A stretch of DNA of 32,324 bases from Clostridiales bacterium (lineage in GTDB: Bacteria; Bacillota; Clostridia; Christensenellales; Pumilibacteraceae), in NCBI GenBank assembly GCA_015055625.1, contig SVHU01000006.1, positions 1-32,324 on the forward strand, written 5' to 3'. This document shows, piece after piece, positions 8,358-15,759 of the stretch (positions are counted from its first letter, which is position 1; every line of letters begins with the position of its first letter). The notes beneath the pieces were generated by a model. That model did no database searches. It saw only the letters and a program-made list of their open reading frames with translations, and was not told where the DNA came from. The position numbers were made by a program, and so were the translations under genes.

Positions 8358-9347
8358 ATGACGAAAAACGTAAAATTTGGAATACTTGGTTGTGGAATGA
8401 TAGCATCAATTCACGCCGACGCCATTAAAAATATAGAAAGAGCTACGCTTGTTGGTGTGGCGGATAACAACGTGGAATTTGCGCAAAAGTTTGCTACAAA
8501 ACACGCGGTTTTTGCTTTTGATTCTTATGAGAAAATGCTAAAAAGCGATATAGACGTGGTATGTGTTTGCACGCCCAGTTGTTTCCACGCTCAAAACGCA
8601 ATCGACGCGCTAAACAGTGGCAAGCACGTGGTGGTAGAAAAGCCCATGGCTCTATCTGTTGAGGATGCGGACAAGGTGGATGAGGCAAGCAAAAAAAGTG
8701 GCAAATTAGTTACCGTTATATCTCAGCTCAGATTTTCCGACGACGTGGTAAAGCTTAAAGAATACGTAGAGAGCGGAGCGTTTGGCAAAATTTCGCTTTG
8801 TACTCTTACAATGAAATATTATCGTAGCAAGGAGTATTTTGCGTCAAGTAATTGGAAAGGAACGTTAAAGTTTGACGGCGGTGGAGCGCTTATGAATCAG
8901 GGCATACACGGCGTAGACTTAATGCAGTATATTATGGGCGGAGTAAAAAAGGTGGACGGAAAGATAGGTACGCTTTGTCATAGTGTGGAAGTAGAAGATA
9001 CCGCCGTTGCAACCGTCGAGTTTAATAGTGGCGCGCTTGGCGTTATAGTAGCGTCTACTTGCGCGTACCCAGGCTTTGACAGAAAGCTGGAAATTCACGG
9101 CGAAAAGGGCTATGCGATTCTTACAGAAAACAACCTCGAAAAGCTTATGATAGAAGGGAAAGAAGTGGAGCTTAAGGCTTTTGAAAAGTCCAACACCGCA
9201 TCCGATCCTACTGCGGTAGCAAGCGCGATGCATCAAAAGCAAATTGAAAATTTACTGCTTGCGATAGACGGCAAAGCGCAGATTTTGGTGGATTGTAACG
9301 AGGGAAAGAAAGCCGTAAAAATTATTACGGACATATATTCAAATTGA
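8358..9347 (+). CDS. Gfo/Idh/MocA-family NAD(P)-dependent oxidoreductase, canonical type
   Basis: These 329 residues have a classical N-terminal Rossmann loop, GILGCGMIASIHA (residues 8-20), then CTPSCFHA and the catalytic EKP motif (E94-K95-P96). The C-terminal substrate domain has GGGALMNQGIHGVDL with H184, the usual catalytic histidine. The family reversibly oxidises hydroxyls of sugars, cyclitols or sugar acids, giving keto-intermediates. AAGGA at 8344-8348 gives a good ribosome binding site, 24 bases after the peptidase gene. It is the most conventional of the three Gfo/Idh proteins here and the best candidate for supplying the keto-sugar to the neighbouring aminotransferase (inference). 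Confidence 0.88.
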   Translation: MTKNVKFGILGCGMIASIHADAIKNIERATLVGVADNNVEFAQKFATKHAVFAFDSYEKMLKSDIDVVCVCTPSCFHAQNAIDALNSGKHVVVEKPMALSVEDADKVDEASKKSGKLVTVISQLRFSDDVVKLKEYVESGAFGKISLCTLTMKYYRSKEYFASSNWKGTLKFDGGGALMNQGIHGVDLMQYIMGGVKKVDGKIGTLCHSVEVEDTAVATVEFNSGALGVIVASTCAYPGFDRKLEIHGEKGYAILTENNLEKLMIEGKEVELKAFEKSNTASDPTAVASAMHQKQIENLLLAIDGKAQILVDCNEGKKAVKIITDIYSN

Positions 9348-9365
9348 CGGAAAAGGAGAAAACGT

Positions 9366-10073
9366 ATGAAGATTTTCGTGCTTTTAGGTCAGTCAAATAT
9401 GGCAGGACCGCACATATCTCAGGCAAATGAAGAGGATGACAAAAGACTGGAGGGCGTAATGCTTCTCAACGCGCAAGACGAGTTTGAGCCTGCGTCCAAT
9501 CCGCTTAATAAGTATTCCACGATAAAGTGGCAACCTCTCCCAGGTCTTAATCCTGGCGTAACGTTTGCAGAAAATATCAAGGGCGTTATTGGCGATACGG
9601 TGGGTATTGTTTCTAACAGCAGAGGTTCTAGCAAAATTGAGGAATGGCAAAAGGGCGGAAGGTACTTTGAGGAAGCTGTAAGGCGTAGCAAGAATGCTAT
9701 GAAGTACGGCGAGATTGCGGGCATACTTTGGCTACAAGGAGAGGATAATACGCCTGCGCCCGAGGGATATGCTCCAAAGCTGGAAAAGTTTATTTTGGAT
9801 ATAAAGGAAGAGTTAGGAAATAAAAATCTTCCCTTTATTGCTTGCGAGATTATGCGCGACGTGCACGTTCCCGAAAAGTGGAGCGAGGAGGGCGTTATAA
9901 AGATTAACGAACAAATCCACGAGGTTATTTCCCGACTTGACAACTGCGAAATAATCGACGGAAGCGGAGTAGAGCACGTTGTGGGCGACGAGGTGCATTT
10001 TGCGCCGTCAGGCATGAGAGAGCTTGGTCGAAGATATGCCAAAAAGTATATCGAAACCTGGCTAAATAAATAA
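9366..10073 (+). CDS. SGNH-type carbohydrate esterase, CE6/sialate-O-acetylesterase (SASA) family
   Basis: This 235-residue single-domain enzyme begins MKIFVLLGQSNMAG, with the nucleophile expected at S10. Further motifs are SNSRGSSKIEEW, the WLQGEDN block (residues 122-128) and a C-terminal DEVHFAPSGMRELG that supplies the Asp-His pair. This is the signature set of PF03629 acetyl esterases, which remove O-acetyl groups from xylan, sialic acid or other glycans. No signal peptide is present, so it would act on imported oligosaccharides. AAGGAG lies just before the ATG, 18 bases after the preceding gene. It implies that the substrate of this cluster is O-acetylated. Confidence 0.85.
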   Translation: MKIFVLLGQSNMAGPHISQANEEDDKRLEGVMLLNAQDEFEPASNPLNKYSTIKWQPLPGLNPGVTFAENIKGVIGDTVGIVSNSRGSSKIEEWQKGGRYFEEAVRRSKNAMKYGEIAGILWLQGEDNTPAPEGYAPKLEKFILDIKEELGNKNLPFIACEIMRDVHVPEKWSEEGVIKINEQIHEVISRLDNCEIIDGSGVEHVVGDEVHFAPSGMRELGRRYAKKYIETWLNK

Positions 10074-10130
10074 ATTTTGTCGCGTTTTGTGGATAACGTA
10101 TGTATTAAAAACGTAAAAACGGAGAGAGAA

Positions 10131-11003
10131 ATGAAGAAATATAGGATAGGAATAATAGGCACTGAAAACTACCATGCAAAACAGTTTACCGAGTTTTTTA
10201 ACAAGCCCGACAAGGACGGAAACCTTGCTTTCCCGGACTGCCACGTAACGCTTGTTTGGGGACATTACCCTCAAGAGAGCGAAAAGGTAGTTGCCGAGTG
10301 TGGCGCTGATAAGGTAGCTTGTGGAATTGAAGAAATGGTGGAAAACGTCGATGCTGTTATGGTAACGGCGCGCGACGGAAAGTTCCACGCGGAGTTTGTT
10401 CGTCCGTTTATCGAAAGGGGTATTCCTGCCTTTATCGACAAGCCCATAACCACCGATACGCAGGAAGCGGAAGATCTTATAGCGCTTGCAAAAGCAAAAG
10501 GCGTTCCGCTTTGCGGAGGCTCGTCGCTTCGTCATTCCAAACAGGTTATCGAGCTTAAAAAAGCAAAAGCGGAAGCTAGTTTGTTTAGAGGAGGATTTGT
10601 GTCCGCGCCTCTTAGCTTTAGCAACGAGTATAGCGGATTTTGGTTTTACTCTTCTCACTTAGCTGAAATGTGTTTGGAGATTTTCGGATACAACCCCAAG
10701 TCCGTTGTGGCTACCGAGAATAACCAAAGCGTGTACGCAACAATAAACTATGACGGTTTTTCGGTAAATTGCAATTTTGTAAACGATAGTTATAATTCGT
10801 ACGCAGGAGCAGTGTTTAGTAAGGAAAAAACGGACATGAAAGAGGTGAGCTTGGACGATATTTTCTTGTGCGAGTGCGAGGAGTTTGTTAATATGGTAAG
10901 AACAGGCGAAATGCTTCGTTCGTACGAAGATCTCATAAAGCCTGTATACCTATTAGACGCAATTAAAAAATCGTATGAGAGCGGAAAAAAAGTAGACGTA
11001 TAA
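10131..11003 (+). CDS. Gfo/Idh/MocA-family oxidoreductase, divergent His-loop type
   Basis: The start is placed at ATG 10131, behind the GGAGAGAG ribosome binding site; an upstream TTG-type start lacks one. The 290 residues have a Rossmann opening IGIIGTENYHAKQF in which the usual GxGxxA loop is replaced by G10-T-E-N-Y-H15. Other family features are VTARDGKFHAEFV, the FIDKP motif (D103-K104-P105) and GVPLCGGSSLR. The C-terminal half is short and lacks a clear GGGALxDxGxH motif, although SSHLAEM may occupy that site. It probably still binds NAD(P), but the altered loop makes the chemistry uncertain; it could be a non-redox or partner subunit. It is the last gene before an internal promoter. 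Confidence 0.75.
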   Translation: MKKYRIGIIGTENYHAKQFTEFFNKPDKDGNLAFPDCHVTLVWGHYPQESEKVVAECGADKVACGIEEMVENVDAVMVTARDGKFHAEFVRPFIERGIPAFIDKPITTDTQEAEDLIALAKAKGVPLCGGSSLRHSKQVIELKKAKAEASLFRGGFVSAPLSFSNEYSGFWFYSSHLAEMCLEIFGYNPKSVVATENNQSVYATINYDGFSVNCNFVNDSYNSYAGAVFSKEKTDMKEVSLDDIFLCECEEFVNMVRTGEMLRSYEDLIKPVYLLDAIKKSYESGKKVDV

Positions 11004-11021
11004 AGCTTTTGCGGTTATAAT
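10993..11021 (+). promoter_or_regulatory. Internal promoter upstream of the third oxidoreductase and nagAB
   Basis: TAGACG (10993-10998) and TATAAT (11016-11021) are spaced by 17 bases, and a second overlapping TATAAT lies at 11021-11026. It falls in the 74-base gap before the gene at 11078. Confidence 0.45.
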
Positions 11022-11077
11022 ATAATCGTAGAGTAAAAAATAAACCATACTACAACGGTACTAAACTTAGGAGAAGT

Positions 11078-12061
11078 ATGAAAACAGCATTTGCAGGATT
11101 TAGACACGACCACGTTTTCGTGTTATACGAGCAGGTAAGCAAACACCCTGATTTTGAGATTGTCGGAGCTTTTGAGGAAAACGAAGAGAGCAAGACTAAA
11201 GCAATAAGCAAGGGTGTAGCTTTTACGTACGATAGCTACGAGGAGTTACTAAACGATAACTCCGTTCAAACCGTAGTTGTCGGATTTTGCTACGGCGATA
11301 GAGGCAGGGCGGTAATAGATGCGCTCAAGCACGGTAAGCACGTTATCGTTGACAAACCGCTTTGTACAAAACTTGAAGAGCTTGACGAGATTGAGAGGTT
11401 GAGCAAGCAAAATAGTCTTGTAGTAAGCTGTATGTACACTATGCGTTTTGAACGCAAAATAAATGCGGTAAAACAGCTTTTAGAGAGCGGAGAGTTGGGC
11501 GAAATAAACAACGTATACTTTGGCGGTCAGCATCCGCTTCAGTACGGAAGAAGACCGAGCTGGTATTTTGAAAAAGGCAAACATGGCGGAGTTATAAACG
11601 ATATCGCAATACATGGAATTGACCTTATTTCATACCTTTTATCCGACAGCGTAAAGACTGTAAATGGAGCAAGACAGTGGAATAAGTATGCGCAAGACGA
11701 GCCCGAATTTTTGGATAGCGCGCAGTTTATGTTAACTACGCAAAAAGGCACTGGCGTGATTGCCGACGTTTCGTACTCTGTGCCAAACGGCGTGGAGTTT
11801 GCACTTCCTTACTATTGGCAGTTTTACTTGTGGGGAACAAAGGGTGTTATATCTTTTGCGCTAAACGAACCCACTTCCACCTATTATATCGCAGGGGATA
11901 AAGAGCCTAAAATTTTAGTGGAAGAGCCTGTCAAAACTGATTATCTTACCGATTTTTTAAGAGTAGTAGAGGGAAAAGACGACGTTGCGCTTTCCGTTTT
12001 CGATACGTTAAATTCTACGCGTTCTACGCTACTTATTCAAGATAAGGCAAACAGAGCATAA
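11078..12061 (+). CDS. Gfo/Idh/MocA-family oxidoreductase, divergent His-loop type
   Basis: These 327 residues open MKTAFAGFRHDHVFVLYEQV. The glycine-rich loop is again unusual, G7-F-R-H10-D-H12, resembling the loop of the gene at 10131 and not the canonical GCGMIA of the gene at 8358. DKP (D92-K93-P94) is present, and the C-terminal domain has GGVINDIAIHGIDL, so the catalytic lysine and histidine positions are kept. TAGGAG lies just before the ATG. It is followed by nagA after 45 bases and probably starts a separate transcript with nagAB. Its substrate is unknown; the link to nagAB suggests an amino-sugar or a derivative. Confidence 0.82.
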   Translation: MKTAFAGFRHDHVFVLYEQVSKHPDFEIVGAFEENEESKTKAISKGVAFTYDSYEELLNDNSVQTVVVGFCYGDRGRAVIDALKHGKHVIVDKPLCTKLEELDEIERLSKQNSLVVSCMYTMRFERKINAVKQLLESGELGEINNVYFGGQHPLQYGRRPSWYFEKGKHGGVINDIAIHGIDLISYLLSDSVKTVNGARQWNKYAQDEPEFLDSAQFMLTTQKGTGVIADVSYSVPNGVEFALPYYWQFYLWGTKGVISFALNEPTSTYYIAGDKEPKILVEEPVKTDYLTDFLRVVEGKDDVALSVFDTLNSTRSTLLIQDKANRA

Positions 12062-12106
12062 CGAAAAATCAAGGCTGAAAGCAAAACAAAAACAGAGAGG
12101 AAGAAT

Positions 12107-13261
12107 ATGAGCGAAAGGAACGATCTTAGGATAAAGAGTAGTCGTATAATAACGCCTTTGTCGCAAAAATCGGGATACGTATACGTGAAAAACGGTAAAA
12201 TTGTTGATATTACCGACAAGGATTTGCCGTTTGAAAGAGAGATTGACGTGGGGAATGATTATGTTATTGCAGGCGTTGTAGATATTCATACGCACGGCGC
12301 AATGGGTTTTGATTATGCAAGCGCAAGCGTTAAAGAAATATTAGAGGCGGTAAAGTTTCAGGTGAAAAGTGGCGCAACTACCGTGTTTCCCACAATTACG
12401 TCCTCGTCCTACGAAAAGATTTATAACGCGCTAGAAAACATAGAAGAGGCTATGCGTGATGAAAAATGGGGCGCGCGCATAGGCGGAGCGCATTTGGAAG
12501 GGCCCTACTTTTCGCCCTCGCAGTGCGGAGCTCAGGATAAAACGTATATCACCGAGCCAAAACGCGAGGAGTATAAAAAAATAATTGATAGGTTTTCTGA
12601 TATTATAAAGAGATGGGACTATGCCCCCGAGCGCGATGAAAACGGCGAGTTTTGCGCGTATTTGACTTTGCACAACGTGCTCCCATCAGCCGGGCATACC
12701 GATGCAAAGTATGAAGATATGCTCACCGCTCAAAAAAATGGATGCAAGCTGATTACTCACTTATATTCTTGCACGTCCACAATTACCAGAAACAAGGGTT
12801 TTAGGAGTTTGGGTGTTATAGAATGTGCATACTTGTTCGACGATATGAACGTTGAGGTCATAGCGGACGGAAAGCATTTGCCCATAGAGCTTTTATCGCT
12901 AGTATTCAAGCTGAAGGACGCGGACAAGATTATTCTTGTATCTGATTCGCTAAGGGTAACGGGAACGCAAGAGAAACGCTCTACCGTGGGCGAGATTGAG
13001 TGTATTATAGAGGACGGCGTGTGCAAGCTTGCTGACCGTAGCGCATTTGCAGGCAGTATAGCAACCGCGCAAACCTTGCTAAAAACGTGCTTGCAAACTG
13101 GCAAGGATATGAATTTTGCAGTAAAGACCGCGTGTGAAAATCCCGCTAAGCTGTTTGGGTTAAACAGAGGTAAAATCGAGAAAGGGTTTGACGCCGATTT
13201 ATTGGTTTTGGACAGCGATGCGAACGTAAAAAAAGTATTTGTAAACGGAGAAGAAGTATAA
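12107..13261 (+). CDS. nagA: N-acetylglucosamine-6-phosphate deacetylase
   Basis: NagA hydrolyses GlcNAc-6-P to GlcN-6-P and acetate in the cytoplasm. All family motifs are in order over 384 residues: DIHTHG with H61 and H63, GAHLEGPYFSP with the metal ligand E131, PSAGHTDA with H197, ITHLYSCTS with H218, IADGKHLP with H257 and VSDSLRVTG with the catalytic D280. FAGSIAT follows near the C-terminus. The segment at about 155-190 is longer and more charged than in many homologues. The ribosome binding site is AGAGAGGAAG before ATG 12107. Its stop overlaps the nagB start by one base (TAATG), indicating coupled translation. This is one of the safest assignments in the window. Confidence 0.95.
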   Translation: MSERNDLRIKSSRIITPLSQKSGYVYVKNGKIVDITDKDLPFEREIDVGNDYVIAGVVDIHTHGAMGFDYASASVKEILEAVKFQVKSGATTVFPTITSSSYEKIYNALENIEEAMRDEKWGARIGGAHLEGPYFSPSQCGAQDKTYITEPKREEYKKIIDRFSDIIKRWDYAPERDENGEFCAYLTLHNVLPSAGHTDAKYEDMLTAQKNGCKLITHLYSCTSTITRNKGFRSLGVIECAYLFDDMNVEVIADGKHLPIELLSLVFKLKDADKIILVSDSLRVTGTQEKRSTVGEIECIIEDGVCKLADRSAFAGSIATAQTLLKTCLQTGKDMNFAVKTACENPAKLFGLNRGKIEKGFDADLLVLDSDANVKKVFVNGEEV

Positions 13262-14031
13262 TGATAATAAAAGAATTTAAGGTAGACAGAATGACGGTTT
13301 ACGCTCACGATACCAGAAAAAGTATGGGCGAGCAAGTTGCCAAAGATGTGGGACAGTATTTAAGAGAATTGCTTGCAAAGAAGGACGAGGTTAATATGAT
13401 TTTTGCCGCAGCGCCCTCGCAAGCTGATTTCTTGGACTCTTTGTCAAAAGAAGAGGGAATTGATTGGAATAGGATAAACGTTTTCCATATGGACGAATAC
13501 GTTGGTATTGACATTAAGAGCGAGCAAAGTTTTGCTAGGTTTGTTAAAGAACGCGTTGCGGACAAGCTGGGCGTGGGACAATTTTTTCCCATTAACGGCA
13601 AAGCGGAAGATATAAACGCGGAATGTAAGCGTTATAGTGAGCTTTTGCGTAAGTACAAGACGGATATCGTTTGCTTAGGTATTGGCGAAAACGGACACAT
13701 TGCGTTTAATGATCCGGGCGAGGCGGATTTTTGGGACGAAAACGACGTAAAGATAGTAACCTTGGACGAAACTTGCAGAAATCAGCAGGTAAACGACAAG
13801 TGTTTTGAAACTATCGACGACGTACCAAAGTACGCGCTCACACTTACTGTTCCCACTCTTTTAAGAGGCGGAGCAATGTTCTGTACCGTACCTGCGCCCA
13901 CAAAAGCCAACGCCGTAAAGCGCACTTTGTGTGGTAACGTGGATATCGATTGCCCTGCAACCGCGCTAAGACTTCATACGTGTTCAAAATTCTATTGTGA
14001 TAAAGACAGCGCAAAATACGTACTTGACTAA
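13261..14031 (+). CDS. nagB: Glucosamine-6-phosphate deaminase
   Basis: NagB converts GlcN-6-P to fructose-6-P and ammonia, the entry to glycolysis. The 256 residues carry FHMDEYVG with the catalytic Asp (D78) and LGIGENGHIAFNDP with H146. The usual Glu of the NEP segment is Asp here (D151), and the Asp of E. coli NDGH is Asn (N144), as in several Bacillota NagB proteins. The first glycine-rich segment reads FAAAPSQADF, which is unusual because most NagB proteins have a GxTP-like loop there. Substrate preference could therefore be shifted from GlcN-6-P to a related amino-sugar phosphate, although the nagA overlap argues for the normal role. A terminator follows. Confidence 0.88.
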   Translation: MIIKEFKVDRMTVYAHDTRKSMGEQVAKDVGQYLRELLAKKDEVNMIFAAAPSQADFLDSLSKEEGIDWNRINVFHMDEYVGIDIKSEQSFARFVKERVADKLGVGQFFPINGKAEDINAECKRYSELLRKYKTDIVCLGIGENGHIAFNDPGEADFWDENDVKIVTLDETCRNQQVNDKCFETIDDVPKYALTLTVPTLLRGGAMFCTVPAPTKANAVKRTLCGNVDIDCPATALRLHTCSKFYCDKDSAKYVLD

Positions 14032-14042
14032 ATAAAGATAAG

Positions 14043-14071
14043 ACGTAGCGGAATTTCCGTTACGTTTTTTT
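14043..14071 (+). terminator. Terminator of the nagAB transcript
   Basis: The stem ACGTAGCGGA (14043-14052) pairs with TCCGTTACGT (14056-14065), with one G-T pair and a 3-base loop, followed by a T-run to 14071. Confidence 0.85.
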
Positions 14072-14093
14072 CTATTAAAAATCCGATATGCTA

Positions 14094-14122
14094 TTGAAAA
14101 AATTATAAGCGTATGGTATAAT
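14094..14122 (+). promoter_or_regulatory. Strong promoter of the nuclease gene
   Basis: TTGAAA (14094-14099), a 17-base spacer and TATAAT (14117-14122) with a TGG extension. The start codon is at 14156. Confidence 0.8.
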
Positions 14123-14155
14123 AGTAAAAACAACAAGATAAAAGGTAAAAAAGAA

Positions 14156-15649
14156 ATGTATTTCAGCAAATCCAAATATTGCGAATTTAAAAAGTGTACA
14201 AAAAAAGCCTGGCTTTCAAAATACAAGCCCGAAGAGAAAAAAGAGGACGCAACTGCTCTTGCTATTATGGCAACTGGTAACGAAGTGGGCGACCTTGCAA
14301 TGGGAATGTTCGGTCCGTTTGTAGAGGTAACCGTGCTTAAAGAGGACGGCAGACCTGATATTGCAAAAATGGAAGAGCGAACAAAGGAAGAGATTGCAAA
14401 AGGCACGGAAATTATTTGCGAGGCGTCGTTTGATTACAACGGCTTGTACTGCGCTGTCGATATCTTGAAAAAGACTAAAAACGGCTATGCTATCTATGAG
14501 GTAAAAAGTACAAAATCGCACAATAAACCCGAATACGTATGGGACTTAGCATACCAAAAGTACGTGCTTACGCAATGCGGAATAAATGTGGATGGGGCAT
14601 TTTTGGTGCATTTTAATCCCGATTATACAAGAGGTGAAGAGTTAGAGCTAGACAAGCTTTTTATAGCGTCGGATATGAGTGAAAAAATTGAGGACGTGAA
14701 CGTTGAAGAGGACTTAAAAGAGGCGGAAAAGGTACTGAAAAACGAAAGTGAGCCTGTCGTGAAGTTTGGGGGATCGTGTAGGAAAAACAATCATTCTTGC
14801 CCGTATTGGGAGTATTGTTCAAAGGACTTGCCCACGCCGTCCATTTTTGATTTAACCTCGCTTAGTATGCCTATTAAAGCAAAGCTTTTTTATAGCGGAA
14901 TAAAGACGTTAGACCAGGCTTTGAATACAAAGTATGCGGATAACAAGCTACGCAAATTGCAAATGTTATGCGCAAAAGATCCCGATTTTGTGCACGTTGA
15001 CAAAGACGGAATACGTGAATTTTTAAATTCGCTTTCCTATCCGCTATACTTTCTTGATTTCGAAACTATGATGCCGGGCGTTCCTTTGTATAAAGGGAAT
15101 GAGTGCTTCAAGCAAATTCCCTTTCAGTACTCATTACATTATATCGAGAGCGAGGGTGGAAAGATAGAGCATAAGGAATTTTTGGCGGAGAGCGGTAAGG
15201 ATCCGTGTGAGGATATAGCTAAAAGATTGTGTGAAGATATTCCGCAAAATGCTTGCGTTTTGGCGTATAATGCGGATTTTGAACGAGGCAAAATAAACCA
15301 GCTTGCATCTACTTTTCCAGAATATAAAAGTGCGCTTATAAAGATAGCTGAAAATATTGTGGATCTTGAAACTCCGTTTAAGCATGGGCATTATTACGTA
15401 AACGCAATGCACGGATCAACCTCTATCAAACACGTGCTTCCAGCTCTTTTCCCATCCGATCCTGAGTTTAATTACAACAGCTTAGAGGGGGTTCATAACG
15501 GAGGCGAGGCGATGAGCATTTATCCGCAGATAGCTTATATGAACGAAGAGGACGCGCAAAAAACAAGAGCGGAGCTTTTGGCGTACTGCAAGCTTGATAC
15601 TCTTGCAATGGTAAAAATTTGGCAAAAACTAGTTGAAATATGCAACTAA
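14156..15649 (+). CDS. DUF2779-type nuclease: Cas4-like PD-(D/E)XK domain fused to DEDD exonuclease
   Basis: This 497-residue protein has two catalytic halves. Residues about 1-225 resemble Cas4/RecB nucleases: GNEVGDLA, D102 in CAVDIL, E115-V-K117 in YEVKSTKS and Q134 in YQKYVL. They are bracketed by C9/C14 and C208, C215, C221, which fit an Fe-S cluster. Residues about 290-497 form a DnaQ-like exonuclease with D301-F-E303 in YFLDFETMMPG, D374 in AYNADFERG and D481 in YCKLDTLAM. The PF11074/DUF2779 family has this layout. It probably processes nucleic acid in repair or defence. No cas1, cas2 or other CRISPR gene is nearby. AAAGG lies 10 bases before the ATG. It is monocistronic, with its own promoter. 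Confidence 0.82.
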   Translation: MYFSKSKYCEFKKCTKKAWLSKYKPEEKKEDATALAIMATGNEVGDLAMGMFGPFVEVTVLKEDGRPDIAKMEERTKEEIAKGTEIICEASFDYNGLYCAVDILKKTKNGYAIYEVKSTKSHNKPEYVWDLAYQKYVLTQCGINVDGAFLVHFNPDYTRGEELELDKLFIASDMSEKIEDVNVEEDLKEAEKVLKNESEPVVKFGGSCRKNNHSCPYWEYCSKDLPTPSIFDLTSLSMPIKAKLFYSGIKTLDQALNTKYADNKLRKLQMLCAKDPDFVHVDKDGIREFLNSLSYPLYFLDFETMMPGVPLYKGNECFKQIPFQYSLHYIESEGGKIEHKEFLAESGKDPCEDIAKRLCEDIPQNACVLAYNADFERGKINQLASTFPEYKSALIKIAENIVDLETPFKHGHYYVNAMHGSTSIKHVLPALFPSDPEFNYNSLEGVHNGGEAMSIYPQIAYMNEEDAQKTRAELLAYCKLDTLAMVKIWQKLVEICN

Positions 15650-15693
15650 GCAATAATTTTTATTAAAAAATGAAAAAAAATTATTAAAAAGCA

Positions 15694-15722
15694 ATGATTT
15701 TTATGCTATTTTGTAGTACAAT
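15694..15722 (+). promoter_or_regulatory. Possible promoter of the GH3 gene
   Basis: TACAAT (15717-15722) preceded by TAG, with a poor -35 near 15694, in a very AT-rich 110-base gap. Confidence 0.4.
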
Positions 15723-15759
15723 ATAAATAATCGGCAAAAACAATTTTTAAGGAAAAACA

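Noticed and set aside
9419..10162. 247-codon antisense frame over the esterase gene
   Set aside because: Ser/Pro/Leu-rich antisense product opposite a motif-complete esterase; no start signals.
14156..15649. Part of a CRISPR-Cas adaptation module
   Set aside because: Only the Cas4-like domain is present; no cas1, cas2, effector or array in the window.
15652..15690. AT-only inverted repeat after the nuclease gene as a terminator
   Set aside because: The pairing is only A and T runs without a GC core, which is expected by chance in this composition.
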